From assembly GCA_964036045.1 (NCBI GenBank), contig OZ038383.1, positions 90,927,086 to 90,991,085 on the forward strand: a stretch of DNA of 64,000 bases, in the 5' to 3' direction. Under the pieces are notes generated by a model. It had not been told where the DNA came from. It ran no database searches and saw nothing but the letters and a program-made list of their open reading frames with translations. Below, piece after piece: positions 10,169-20,544 of the stretch (positions are counted from its first letter, which is position 1; every line of letters begins with the position of its first letter). This DNA comes from Eutreptiella sp. 'Long Island Sound 2002'. Lineage: Eukaryota; Euglenozoa; Euglenophyceae; Eutreptiales; Eutreptiaceae. A program made the position numbers and the translations under genes.

Positions 10169-12708
10169 ACAATTCGGTCCTCGTAGAAGAGGTACTGATT
10201 TTTTTTATACCACTGGTGCCCGTCAATGACACGGGGTTCGAGACCAGTGCTGAGGGTTTGGAGAAACTCTTCATACTCTGACTGATAGTCAGTTAGACTC
10301 CAAACCCCCAGGATTCCAGCAGTGCGCATAGACAGGTCAAGCTGGACATCCATACGTTGGAAAGCCTCTTTGGCGAGCGCCTCAGAGCTCTCACCAATAA
10401 GCGCATCGAATTTGTTGCGCGATATATAGTCAGACAGTTCATTCTTAATCCCGGGGATATGATGCACTGTCAGCCTGAACTGGCTCAGGTAAGTCAACCA
10501 CCGTTTTAGGTTTGCTTTTTCCGGTGGTGGGCCCTTCTGAAAAGACTTCAGAGGCTCCTGGTCACACAGCCAGACAATAGGGTTAGATCCCAGGAGTCGG
10601 GATTGTGACGATAGCACCAACATACCGGCCAGGAGTTCCTGGTCATAGGTGCTGTAGTTGGAACGCACTTTGTTCCATTTCCAATTCCAGTGTCCCAGTG
10701 GCACCAGTCGCCACTCACTGGTAGGATAGTCATGTTTCAACGAACCACTACGGTTCAGTCCAGTAGTACGATAATGGCAGTGGGTTAGTTCAGCGGGGTT
10801 AAGCTCCTGCCATTGGTAGATCGTACCCCCCCCCCCTACATCACTGGCATCAGTGATCAGGACTATCTCGCCCTCAGGGCGGGGCACTCCCAGGCAGTTG
10901 GTGGAGGCAATCTTCTTCTTCAACACCTGGAAACACTCTTCCTCTCTGGAGGTCCATCTCCAGGGAGTAGTTTTCTTGATCAGGTCAGTGAGGGGTGCAG
11001 AGGAGTAAGTAAAATTGTGGATGTGACGCCGATAGAAATTACAGGCGCCCACAAAACTCCTCACATCGTGTAGACCCTTCTTAGGGTCATCGCGAATCTG
11101 CATGTCCTGTAGGGGCTGCATCTTAGACGTGGCTGGTTTCCACCAGCCATTCCCCACGTCGAAACCCAAATACTCCATCTCCTCTTTCATAAACTCACAT
11201 TTTTCGAGTTTAATTCGGAGATGGTTTTCTTGGCAGACAATGAAAAATTCACGGAGGAGAAGAACGTGGTCCTCTTTGGTATTAGTACCCAAACTCACGT
11301 CGTCGATGTGAGCCTCCATTTCTGCACCCCGAGAAATCAACTCTTGTACTAGAGGCCTGCGCCTCAGTATGTACAAAACTTTGTTCATAAGCTCCTGGAA
11401 GAGCGCTGGGGCATTAGCCACCCCGAAAGGCATAACCTTCCACTTGAAGACACGACCCTTAGGGGTTATAAAGGCAAGCAGCTCCTGAGCTGCGGCGGTT
11501 AGGTCAACCTGCCAGAAACCAGAGCGTTTGTCCATTTTGGTCTTATACCTGCATTTGGCAATACGCTCCAGGATATTTTCCATGTTAGGAATACTCCCTG
11601 AGTGGTTCTGGGTTTTCTTGTTGACCTCACCATAGTCTACAACAAGACGTAGGGCAGTCGACCCTGGTTTAGCAACAAGGAAACAGGGACTGCAGTGATG
11701 GGGATAGTCCCCATGTTTATACTCTTCAACGAGGCCAGCATCAATGCATTCTTGGATCTGGCGCTCGATTTCTTCAACCTGTTCCTGTGGAGCGGGATAG
11801 GGACGACGCCTCACTCGCGTCCTTTCGAATTCTGGTTTCAATTTCAAGTCCATCTGGACCAGTTTTTTACAAGAAAGGGGAGGCGGCAAGGCGCCGAACA
11901 CCTCCTCATAGGTTAGGAGCAGTTTCTTCAGGCGGGGGTCAAGGTTAAGACTCTCGAGTTTCTGAAGGAAATCCTCATCAGCATGGATTTTGCTTTTTCC
12001 ATGTTCTTTCTTTTTATGCCGATCAGCAGTTTCGGCAGGTACAGTACCATCGTCCCACTCAGGGGGACATTGCTGCCCATAGTGTAGAGAATACACTAGA
12101 GGTATCTCAGGATCAGGCAGCGTATAGGACTCATCGTCCTCCTCAGACCAGATGGAGTATTTCCAGGTCTGTCTGAGGTATTGCAGCCGCTCTTGGCGCT
12201 CAATACCTTCGGCCTTCAGGTACAACAGCCGTCGGAGTTCTTGAGTGTCATGCTCAGACAATGGCATGTTATTACCAGCAGGCCGTGCCAGAGCATCAGC
12301 ACTCCGGGCCACGGGTTCACCTGTGTGCACAGGCTGCATGTGTAGCACTGGTTTCCCAACAGAGGAAGCGGGTTCAGAGGTTGACTCTAGATCTACCTCC
12401 TCTAGCAACAGCTGGGCCAGGAAAGCACTATGTTTTAGGTCAACACAGCTGGGATCAACAGAGGGAATAGTGCTGGCGATCTCAGACAGTTGGTCGTCAG
12501 CATCCTCTTTTACAGCTGCAGGTTCCAGATAGTCATCAGGAGACTCACACCCTGTAAGTGTGGCAGATAGGTGCTCAGGAGATCGATTTTTGAGATCATA
12601 AAGGGTCACGCCACGATTTTCGGCCATGACCTCTTTTAGTAGCACCTGGTCAAGGTCACACAGGGGTACAGGATTGAGAGATCCATCGATGATGGACAGG
12701 AAACTGGC
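10057..12708 (-). pseudogene. inner element pol: reverse transcriptase and RNase H
   Basis: Open frame from just after the TAA at 12709-12711 to 10057, in the same frame as the protease segment. Counting from 12645, residues 1-250 form a poorly conserved acidic linker. RT follows (about 265-500): a first catalytic Asp in KMDKRSGFWQ, the FKWKVMPFGVANAPALFQ block, and HIDD at 446-449, a variant of the usual YxDD. RNase H begins near 597 (ITDASDVGGG) and includes STYDQELLA, and a tether ends in the LSDYISR motif. Together these copy genomic RNA into DNA and remove the RNA. The linker between protease and RT is much longer than in most Ty3 elements. The frame ends by a shift at about 10057-10168. 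Confidence 0.88.
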
Positions 12709-13545
12709 TTACTCAGGGGCCTGCATAGCTGTGTCTGAGTCCTCAGGCACATAGATAGGGCCGTCGGGGAGTTGCACTCTTCCCACGGTCATTCGGTTAA
12801 GCATACGGCGCCAGTAAGCATGTTCACCAGAGCAACCCCAGTCAGGGGTGCACATAACAACCCTTCCTCCCTCAAAAGCGATCTTGGTTAGAACCTTCGC
12901 GAGCAGGGAGAAGGGAGGGTTAGCATACGCTGGGCCCATTGCTTTCCACAAGAAACGGAAAGCATTGTTCATTTGTTTCGAGCAGTACAACTGCATGATG
13001 TGCTGTTGTTGGCTCGCAAACAATTCCACCTGGATCTCATCCAGGTTTACCTGTAGGGCCGCCAGTCCATTTTCAAGAACGTGACGGGCCAGCTGGTAGT
13101 TTTCAGTTCGATAGTTCGTCTTGGCTGCGTATCGCAGCCCAGACTCTTTTCGTCCTGACAGCTCCAAAGGAACGGAGAATAGCCCACTGCCAAAGTCGCA
13201 GTGCAACGAGTAAGGACGCTGTAGGGACAGCATTTTTACCTGGGGTTTCCTTCTTAGAAAGTCGGTGCCAATGACGATGTCAAAGGCGTCACTGTTCAAC
13301 ACTCTGCAGTGTTGGGTCACGGTTTCGTCGCCCAGACATATGGTCACATCGACCCCCCCCAGGGAATGGATGGTACGCCCATCCCCTACTCTTATGGCCA
13401 CGGTCTTAGTTTTCCTGTAAGTTTTAAGCAGGCGCCGGGCCACTATAGAAAGTGTTGCACCGGTATCAAGCACCGCTCGAAAGACCTGATCCCCGATTTT
13501 CACGAGGATCCAGAAAACCAAGTCCTCCTCTTCGGAGCCGCCCCC
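12709..13545 (-). pseudogene. inner element protease and methyltransferase-like segment
   Basis: Starts right after the gag stops and begins with a GGGSEEED linker. Retropepsin-like protease: catalytic LDTGATLSIV at about 13441-13470, then IVIGTDFL; it would cleave the gag-pol polyprotein. From about 13035 downwards there is a separate segment: ELFAS (13012-13026), YCSKQMNNAF, then AYANPPF with NPPF at 12910-12921, then a GGRVVMCTPDWG strand. This order matches the N-terminal LFAS and catalytic NPP(Y/F) motifs of Dam-like N6-adenine methyltransferase segments known from DIRS-type retroelements. The outer copy preserves the whole segment (with NPPL). A TAA at 12709-12711 replaces the Trp codon of the outer copy, so this copy is broken. 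Confidence 0.75.
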
Positions 13546-13551
13546 CTATTA
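13546..13551 (-). other. gag/pol boundary stop codons (inner copy)
   Basis: TAA TAG then GGG GGC GGC in one frame between gag and protease. The outer copy has a single TAG at 5221-5223 followed by the same GGG GGC GGC. See findings for possible stop readthrough. Confidence 0.7.
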
Positions 13552-15743
13552 CTCATCAGGGAATTTCACATCCACCCCTGCAGCCATGAGGGACTTGGCC
13601 ATCCAGGCCAAGCGCCTCTTCTTAGAATCATTCCCCTCAGGGGTAGCATTATCCCCTTGGGGGCGCTTCTGGGGGACACCTGCGGCAGGAGCGGGTGTAG
13701 CAGCAGGAGTGGGTGTAGCAACAGGCGCTGATGAGCGCCTCTGGGGGTTAGGGGGTCCAGTTTTGCCACCCCCCCTGCCACCTCCTTTACCTTTATCCCC
13801 ATTCGGGGGATTTCTGGCGGGCGTCTGGGTCTTCTGGCGCTCCGCCTCCTGACGCTTGAGTTTGTCACTCTCGCGTTTTTTGATGTGGCATTCGTCCTCA
13901 TAGTGACGACGTTTGCCACAGTAACCACAGGTGATGGTACACCTGAAGTGGTCCTGATGGGTCACAGTTTTCCCATCTTTAGTATGCTGCTGACGTTTCA
14001 TCTGCAGCATACAGCCACTGCGGAGATCGCAGTCAGAGGCATGACAAGGTCCCCCCTTGTCATTGACAGGTCGGCAGTAAAACAGGGGGGGTGTGCCTGC
14101 ATCAGTTGGAACCTCGTTCATGGCACGTAGGCTGCCCCTCCCTTTACCACCTCCCTGGTTGGTGTTAGTGGGATTTTTATGCCCCTTCCCTTCGCCACGT
14201 TCGGGGGTAGGGGTACCACCTCGTCCCAAATGCTTCTTGAGGAATTTCTCCATGTGGGAGTCATTCTCTCTCTCAAGAGCTAGCTCAATCAAGAGATCCA
14301 CCAGTGTATCGTACGAGTGGGTCCTGCTCTTCCTCTCAGAGGTGGAGCGGCAATCATCCTACGTACGCTGGGGGATCTTACTCATGAGCCACAGGTGGGG
14401 CTCAGTGGCTCCGTAGGAGCCCACGTTCATCCTCGAAAATAAGTACTCCATGTCGCACACATACTCAGAAATTCGCGCAGCGGATGGAAACTCCGGGAGC
14501 ATAGGTAGCTCCTCGATCTGTGTGCGTACGCTGAGGTCAGTCTCATAGCATAGACTGGGAATGTTCTCTCTAACCTCAGGAGTACCTCTGCCCAAGTAGA
14601 ACAGGTTTTCACAATCTGTTTGACCTGTTTTTTCCAAAATTTCTTTTTGCACGAGCGTTTTAGCAGTGAACATTTGGTGGCCACATCCACATGGGATTGG
14701 CCAGTCAACAGAAGGAACTCTGCAAATTCTTCTGCCCATTCAGGCAGATTTTTGGGGTCGAACTCCGGCAGTTCCAGCTGGATGTTCGCCTGGGCAATTG
14801 GTCTGCCCGTCTTCCCACCCCCCGGAGTTAGGCCTGTAGGCGACACGCCGGCAAGAGGGGCCAGGGCTGACAGTCCTCTTCTCTCACTCTCTGTGACAGG
14901 CACGTCCTGTAGATCAGCCATAGGCACTGTCCTGGCACGGGGGTGAGAGGGGCTGGGGCAGGTGACCTTTGGCAACAGCTTTGAGACCCTTGATCTCTTG
15001 AGATCTTCGGCCAGCGTACTCAACCCTGGAGAGAGAGAGGGCAACTCAGGCTTGGGTAAGGGTTCAGCAATACCCAGCTTTGCCTTAATGGCCTCTGATA
15101 GGGCCGTCACATCTGGATCTTCTGATCCAGACAGGAGTTTGGCCAACAGCTCGGCCATGTGATCCAGGGCACCGTAGGCTGGCCTTGGATGATGTTATTC
15201 TTCGACCCGTGTTGGGCCCACTTCGGGAGCTCTTGGGGTTGGATAACATGGTCTTGGATACTCAGGTCTTGTTCGTCTTGGCAGGGATGCAGTGGACGGA
15301 GGACCCGAGTGCGCGTAGGACCCTAGGTCTGTACGTGGTATGGATCCATGTACAGCCAGTGGCTCCTCTCCATCTTCCCCACAGATGGATTTGTAGTACT
15401 CCTGATGTAGGATGTACTCATCCATCTTCTGCTTCAGCTCCTCATACTCCTCAGGTCCTTCAATGGCAGTTGAGGATGAAGCTGGACAATTTGATCTTGA
15501 TACTGAAGCAGCCACACGTCTGTGGAGGTGACTGAAGCTGTCTCCACCGTGTGCTGCTAAGGCCTCGGTTGTAAGGCCTTTATTCTCTTCCGCCCTTCTG
15601 CGTTCTGGATCTCCTTGGGACCCAGATGCGCCACTGAGATGATGTGGAGCTCGTTGTGGTGGTTCACTCATTGGGTGGGCCATGCTGCCCATTTGTACTT
15701 GGACAGTTCGGATAGGCCAGGTCCTGACGCTTGGCGTGGACAT
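13549..15743 (-). pseudogene. inner element gag with CCHC zinc knuckle
   Basis: ATG at 15741-15743 (MSTPSVRTW). Gag packages the RNA genome into particles. The N-terminus is Ser/Pro/Arg-rich. The middle (EFDPKNLPEWAEEFAEF, then VDLLIELALERENDSHMEKFLKKHL) is a capsid-like helical region. A zinc knuckle follows, CGYCGKRRHYEDEC, fitting CX2CX4HX4C, preceded by further Cys residues. The tail is Gly/Lys/Pro/Ala-rich and ends VDVKFPDE before TAA TAG at 13546-13551. Breaks: TAA at 15195-15197 in frame, a frameshift near 14545 and a stop at 14359-14361 where the outer copy has Trp. The protease frame continues in register after the terminal stops. Confidence 0.85.
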
Positions 15744-15825
15744 GATGAACTTGTTGTTGAGCTTTTGTTCTGCACTTCTTCTCAGGGTCGGTTCAAAAGG
15801 TCACAAGGGACTGTCTCTGCTACCG
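15744..15825 (-). promoter_or_regulatory. inner element leader with primer-binding-site-like sequence
   Basis: Immediately after the 5' LTR the minus strand reads CGGTAGCAGAGACAG, close to the complement of the 3' end of initiator Met-tRNA used by many plant retrotransposons (TGGTATCAGAG) but with mismatches. The outer copy has CGGTAGCAGAGGCAG in the same place. The leader is only about 80 bases. Confidence 0.55.
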
Positions 15826-16538
15826 GAAAGATGTCCTTGAATTATGCCCTAGGTCTTTTGATGTATTCCTGCAGGTTTTGTAGTTGAAAACACCAAACCA
15901 AAGCAGCAAGTAGAGCAAGGACTGAATGTGGATCGAATCAATGATTGGTTTTGGAATCCAGTGTAACACAGAAGGGCTGCAGATAGACAAAGCAGGTTTA
16001 TGCACAAATATTCAATCACAAATGGATAATACAAAAGGTTTTATATGAAAATTGGTCAGACTCTAGCCTCAGAGGTTGCATTAGACACTTCATGTGCACT
16101 CTTTTGGGTGAAATGGTACTGGTTAGGACTGAGGGGCATAGATGTCAGGACCACACAGAAAATGACTTGGCCAAGCAACTGAATTCAGAAACAGTTACAA
16201 AGTAAGACCACAATAAGTGGTAGAAACAATTGAGTATAGGGGTCTTGGGGTGGAAGACCACTTAGGCTTAACCTCCAAGGCCAACAAGCATGAAATGCCT
16301 GATTTTTTTTGGTATGTCCTCCATGAAGGAAGGTACCTCCGCTCAGTTGAGTGGTAGGGGTGAACTTCATGGGGGGGGCTAGGGTCACAACCCTAGTTAC
16401 TTTGAGAAAGTGTACTTTAGGCAACAAAAGAGAGATAAAAACACTTAAGTTTGTCTTAGCATCAACAAAAGGGTTTAAAGGGGGGCTTAGCCTGGATCAA
16501 CCCCTCCAAGAAAGACATGGCGGTGACGTTTTCTTACT
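15825..16538 (-). repeat. 5' LTR of inner element
   Basis: About 714 bp, starting AGTAAGAAA on the minus strand directly after the CACCT target copy and ending GGACATCTTTC before the primer-site-like leader. Confidence 0.9.
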
Positions 16539-16543
16539 AGGTG
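16539..16543. other. target-site duplication AGGTG (right)
   Basis: Exact copy of 5319-5323, directly outside the inner element's right LTR, inside gag of the outer element. Confidence 0.9.
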
Positions 16544-18611
16544 TTATCCCCCTGTGGGCGCTTCTTGGGGTCCCCCTCGGCAGGAGAGGGAGAAGTAGCG
16601 GGTGCTGATGAGCGCTTCTGGGGGTTTGGAGTTCCACCCTTGCCACCCCCCTTACCACCTGCTTTACCACCCTTACCCCCATTCTGGGGAGTTCTGGAGG
16701 GTGTTTGGGTCTTCTGGCGTTCAGCCTCCTGCCGCTTGTGTTTGTCACTTTCTCGTTTCTTTATGTCACACTCGTCCTCGTAGTGACGGCGTTTGCCACA
16801 GTAACCACAGGTGATGGTACACCTGAAGTGGTCCTGATGGGTCACAGTCTTCCCATCTTTGGTGTGCTGCTGTCGTTTCATCTGCAGCATACAACGGCTG
16901 CGGTGGTTGTAGTCAGGGGCATGACAAGGTCCCCCCTTGTCATTGACAGGCTTACAGTAGAACAGAGCTGGTGTACCTGCTTCAGGTTTAACCTCATTCA
17001 TGGCACGCAGGTTATGCCTTCCTTTACCACCACCCCGGTTGGCCTTAGTGGATTTTTAGGCCCTTTCCCTTCGCCACGTTCGGGGGTAGGGGTACCACCT
17101 AGACCCAGGTGTTTCTTGAGAAATTTCTCCATGTCGGAGTCATTCTCCCACTCAAGGGATAGCTCGATCAGTAGGTCCACCAGGTCGTCGTACGTGTGGG
17201 TTCGACTCTTCCTCTCAGAGGTAGTGCGGCAATCGTCCCACGTACGTGAAGGCATCTTACTCGTGAGCCACAGGTGGGGCTCTGTGGCCCCATAGGAACC
17301 CACATTCATCCCAAAAAACAGATACTCTAGGTTCCACACGTATTCAGAGACTTGCGCAGCGGAAGGAAACTCAAGGAGCATAGGTAGCTCCTCTATCTGT
17401 GTGCGCACACTGAGGTCAGTCTCATAGACCAGGAAAGCTTTCTCCAGTCTTTGCAGCACCTGGACCCATGTTGAACAGGTTTTCACAATCTGCTTTACCT
17501 GTTCTTTTGCATGAGCGTTTCAACAGGAAAACATTTCGTGGCCACATCCACATGGGATTGGCCAGTCATCAAAAGAAACCCAGCAAACTCTTCTGCCCAT
17601 TCGGGCAGGTTTTTTGGGGTCGAACTCCGGCAATTCCAGCTGGATGTTCGCCTCGGCAAGGGGTCTGCCACTCTTCCCACCCCCTGGGGTTAGGCCTGAA
17701 GGGGGGGGAGGTACGCCGGCGAGGGGTGCCAGGGCTGACAGCCATCTTTTCTCAGTCTCTGTCACAGGCACGTCCTGTAGTTCAGCGATAGGGACTGTCC
17801 TAGGGCGAGGATGAAAAGGGCTCGGGCAAGTGACCTTGGGCAGCAACCTGGACACCCTTGATCTTTTGAGATCTTCAGCCAGCGTGCTCAGTATGGGTGA
17901 GGGTGAGGCCAGTGCTGGCTGGGGTAAGGGTTCACTGATACCCAATTTAGCTTTGACAGCCTCAGAAAGGGCTGTCACATCAGGGTCTTCGGAACCAGAC
18001 AGTAATTTGGCCAGTAGTTAGGCCGTACGATCCAGGGCCCCATAAGTTGGCTCTTGGAGATGGGGATCTTTCACAGGGCTCTTGCTAGTGATTGGCAGGA
18101 CTGGACGCCATACTGGCCTTCTCGGCTGCCTGGGTGGGGACACTGTGTTGGCCAGGTCCGTAGGAGGGCCGGAGTAAGGTTAGGAACCAATGTCCGTGTA
18201 TGGTGGGGATCCCAAGGCGTCTAGTGGTTCCTCTCCATCTTCGCCTGTGACGGACTTGTAGTACTCCTCGTGGAGAATATATTCGTTCATTCTCCTTCTA
18301 AATTTGCCTCGTTCCTCAGGTACTCCAGCTGGAGTAGCCGTTGAAGAAGAAGCAGGGCAAACAGATCGGTAGATAGATGCAGCAACTCTTCGGCGGAGAT
18401 GATGCGGGCTGTCACAACGGGCCGCTAAGGCCTCTGTGGTTAATCTGGGCGCTTCTTGTTCCTTCCTTCTGTGTACTGTATCTTCTTGAGACCCAGATGC
18501 AGCTCTGAGCCTGGGCTCACTCATTGAGGTGGGCGCACTGTTGCCAAGTTGCATTTGTACACTCCGAATTTGCCTGGTCCTGGCAGACATCTGTACTGAT
18601 GGTGTGGACAC
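16544..18611 (-). pseudogene. outer element gag, split by inner element
   Basis: ATG at 18609-18611 (MSTPSVQM), parallel to the inner gag. It shows the same order of Ser/Pro-rich N-terminus, capsid-like region (PMLLEFPSAAQVSEYV; DLVDLLIELSLEWENDS), CCHC knuckle (CGYCGKRRHYEDEC) and a Gly/Lys/Pro-rich tail. It ends at KKRPQGDN where the inner element enters. Breaks: a stop at 18180, another stop just before LLAKLLSGSEDP near 18018, and frameshifts near 17560-17500 and 17000. Where the inner copy has a stop at 14359 this copy has Trp (RTWDDC), so each copy informs on the other. Confidence 0.85.
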
Positions 18612-18684
18612 TTTGTTTCTGGTTTTGGCTTGTGTCCTTCTCAGAGTCGGTTCGAAAGGATCTCAAGGGCTGCCTCTGCTACCG
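18612..18684 (-). promoter_or_regulatory. outer element leader with primer-binding-site-like sequence
   Basis: CGGTAGCAGAGGCAG follows the LTR end on the minus strand, equivalent to the inner element's leader. Confidence 0.5.
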
Positions 18685-19393
18685 GAAGGATGTCCTTGAT
18701 TAGTGCCCTAATGATTTTGATGAAATCCTCCAGGTTTTGAAGTTGAAAACCCAAACCAAAGCAGTAAGTACAGCAAGAACAGGATGTGGATCGAATCAAT
18801 GAATAGTTTTGAAATCCAGCGTATCACAGAAGGGCTGCAGATGAACAAAGCAGGCTTAAATGCAAAGATTCAATCACAAATGGATAAAACAAATGATTTC
18901 AAGTGAAAACTGGCCTGACTCGAGCCTCCAAGTTAGCATCAAGCACTTCATGTGCACTCCTTTGGATGAAATGGAGCTGGTTAGGAATATGGGGCAAACG
19001 AGTTAGGCCAGACACAGAATAAGACTTGGCCAAGCAACTGAATTCAGAAACAGTTAAAAAGTAGAACCACAATAAGCTGTAGAAACAGTTGAGTATAGGG
19101 GTCTTGGGATGGGGGACCACTAGGCTTAACCTCCAAGGCCTTAAGCATGAGGTGCCTACTTGATGTTGTTATAACCTCAATGAAGGAAGATCCCCCTGCT
19201 CGTGTGAGGGGTAGGGGTGAACTTCATGGGGGGCTAGGGTTATAACCCTAGTTACTTTGTGAAAGTGTACTTTAGGGTTCAAAAGAGAGATAAAAATACT
19301 TAAGTAAGTCTTAGCATCAACAAAAGAGTTTTGAGGCGGGCTTGGCCTGGATCAAGCCCTCCAAGAAAGACATGGCAGTGACAGTTTCTTACT
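18685..19393 (-). repeat. 5' LTR of outer element
   Basis: About 709 bp, more diverged from the two inner LTRs than they are from each other. It begins AGTAAGAAACTG on the minus strand, directly after the unknown coding block ending VPFCHE; the TAA inside AGTAAG provides that block's stop. Confidence 0.85.
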
Positions 19394-20544
19394 CATGACA
19401 GAAAGGCACTGTAGTTGGATCCTTGTCCTTCTCGATACGCCAGAGCCTCCAAATGTCTCGGAGAATATGGTACACGACATCAGTGTCGCCATAGAAAATG
19501 AGATCCTTACCCAACATCATCACATCGAAGAACCACTTAGGAACGAATCCTGCAGAGTCATACTCCACGAGGAGGGCAGCGTTGACAACCCACAACAGGT
19601 ACTGCAAGTCCCAGAAACGGGCTGGTGGTGTATCTTCAATATCCTCAATACGGCATGCTGTCAAAGTGCACGCGGTCCCTTGGTTGTCCTGCTTGGAGAC
19701 ATTGATCACTTCGCCAGTACTCAACTGTGTCACTGTCGCCAGCGCCGATGCTGGTGCATCAGCCTTCCTTATCAGTTGCTTCCGCACGGACAGAATTTGC
19801 GGTGACGGAGGTGCTCCCTTGTCCCCAGTCTGCCACAGATGTGCACCGGTCCACGTTTTCTACTTTGGCCGCGGCGACCGGTACTTCAAACTTTTTGCGT
19901 CTTCCCAATATCCCCAGTTTCGGAGGCCAATCTTCAGTTGCAACGTGCCCAGTGCTGCGACTTCTGCTCGGATCTTCGCATCGGCAGCTGTGTAGATGTA
20001 AAAACGTTGGGTGAGTGCCCGAGCCCTCGCGCACTGAAGCTCTGAAACCGACGCATACCTGCAGTTTGGTTGACGAAATCCTTATTGCCTGGATGGTCAA
20101 GGTGGAAGGTAACCCATTGTTCCGTAATTAACCCGTCAATGTGGGCCTCCGTACTGCATATGGTCGCATCCTTCAGGTTCATATGCGCGCAGACCTTCTG
20201 CAATAAACTTCGCAGATGCCACCCCTCCAGGTTCTTGAAGGCAATCTATGTGACGTCCTCTTTCCTGCTCTTACCCTCGAGGTTCGTCATACTAGTAACC
20301 GCGTTGTGGCCGCAGTAGTATGCCAGGGAGAAGACGTCCCTCCAGTGCTTGAATGACGCGTCCTACGGAGTGAAACAGTGCCATGGACTGCGTGAGACCT
20401 GGCGCACTGCGACCGTGTGACGCACCAACACATACTGTGTGCTCTGGTTCTTCCAACTGCTCGGGGGCAAGAAACACAGAGTTGACGGCAGCCTGGACAA
20501 CAGCAGTTTTGAATCCTTCGAAATCCTGTGGTTCCTTTTCCCGA
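19394..20544 (-). pseudogene. unknown multi-exon gene, 3'-side coding blocks
   Basis: I do not recognise the family. Coding-like blocks in 5'-3' order on the minus strand: from 20544 at the minisatellite edge (EPQDFEGFKTAVVQAAV, VFLAPEQLEEPEHTV); a shifted block with AYYCGHNAVTSM and, after one TAG, AFKNLEGWHLRSLLQKVCAH and ITEQWVTFHLDHPGNKDF; a likely 71-nt intron (20058-19988, donor CTGCAG|GTATGC, acceptor CTACACAG|CTGCC) that keeps the frame; then ADAKIRAEVAALGTLQLKIG; and a final block (19787-19394) with RFWDLQYLLWVVNAALLVEYD and FFDVMMLGKDLIFYGDTD. Stops and shifts suggest a pseudogene. The outer chromovirus has landed in its 3' part. It may be continuous with 29340-32115. Confidence 0.45.
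20014..20035. repeat. 22-bp palindrome (variant), in likely intron
   Basis: Form AGTGCCCGAGC followed by CCTCGCGCACT, a variant of the AGTGCGCGAGG palindrome found four more times between 30.1 and 33.1 kb. Here it lies in the middle of the 71-nt intron. Confidence 0.7.

Larger units (their letters stand above)
5324..16538 (-). mobile_element. inner Ty3/Gypsy chromovirus, full length, 11.2 kb, decayed
   Basis: Order on the minus strand: 5' LTR (15825-16538), primer-site-like leader, gag, protease, methyltransferase-like segment, RT, RNase H, integrase, chromodomain, ~2.7 kb non-coding, G8 polypurine tract, 3' LTR (5324-6035). Both ends are flanked by AGGTG. RT-before-integrase order plus a C-terminal chromodomain define a chromovirus of the Ty3/Gypsy (Metaviridae) group. 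The two LTRs differ at roughly twenty positions by eye over ~712 bp, so insertion is not very recent. In-frame stops (15195, 14359, 12709) and frameshifts (about 14545 and 10100) mean this copy cannot encode its proteins unaided. Confidence 0.92.
16539..19393 (-). mobile_element. outer chromovirus, 5' part (LTR and gag)
   Basis: 5' LTR, leader and most of gag of an older copy of the same family. Its continuation is at 4212-5323 on the other side of the inner element. RT, integrase and the 3' LTR are missing: the left fragment ends abruptly at about 4212 and no further homologous sequence occurs to its left in the window. Confidence 0.88.
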
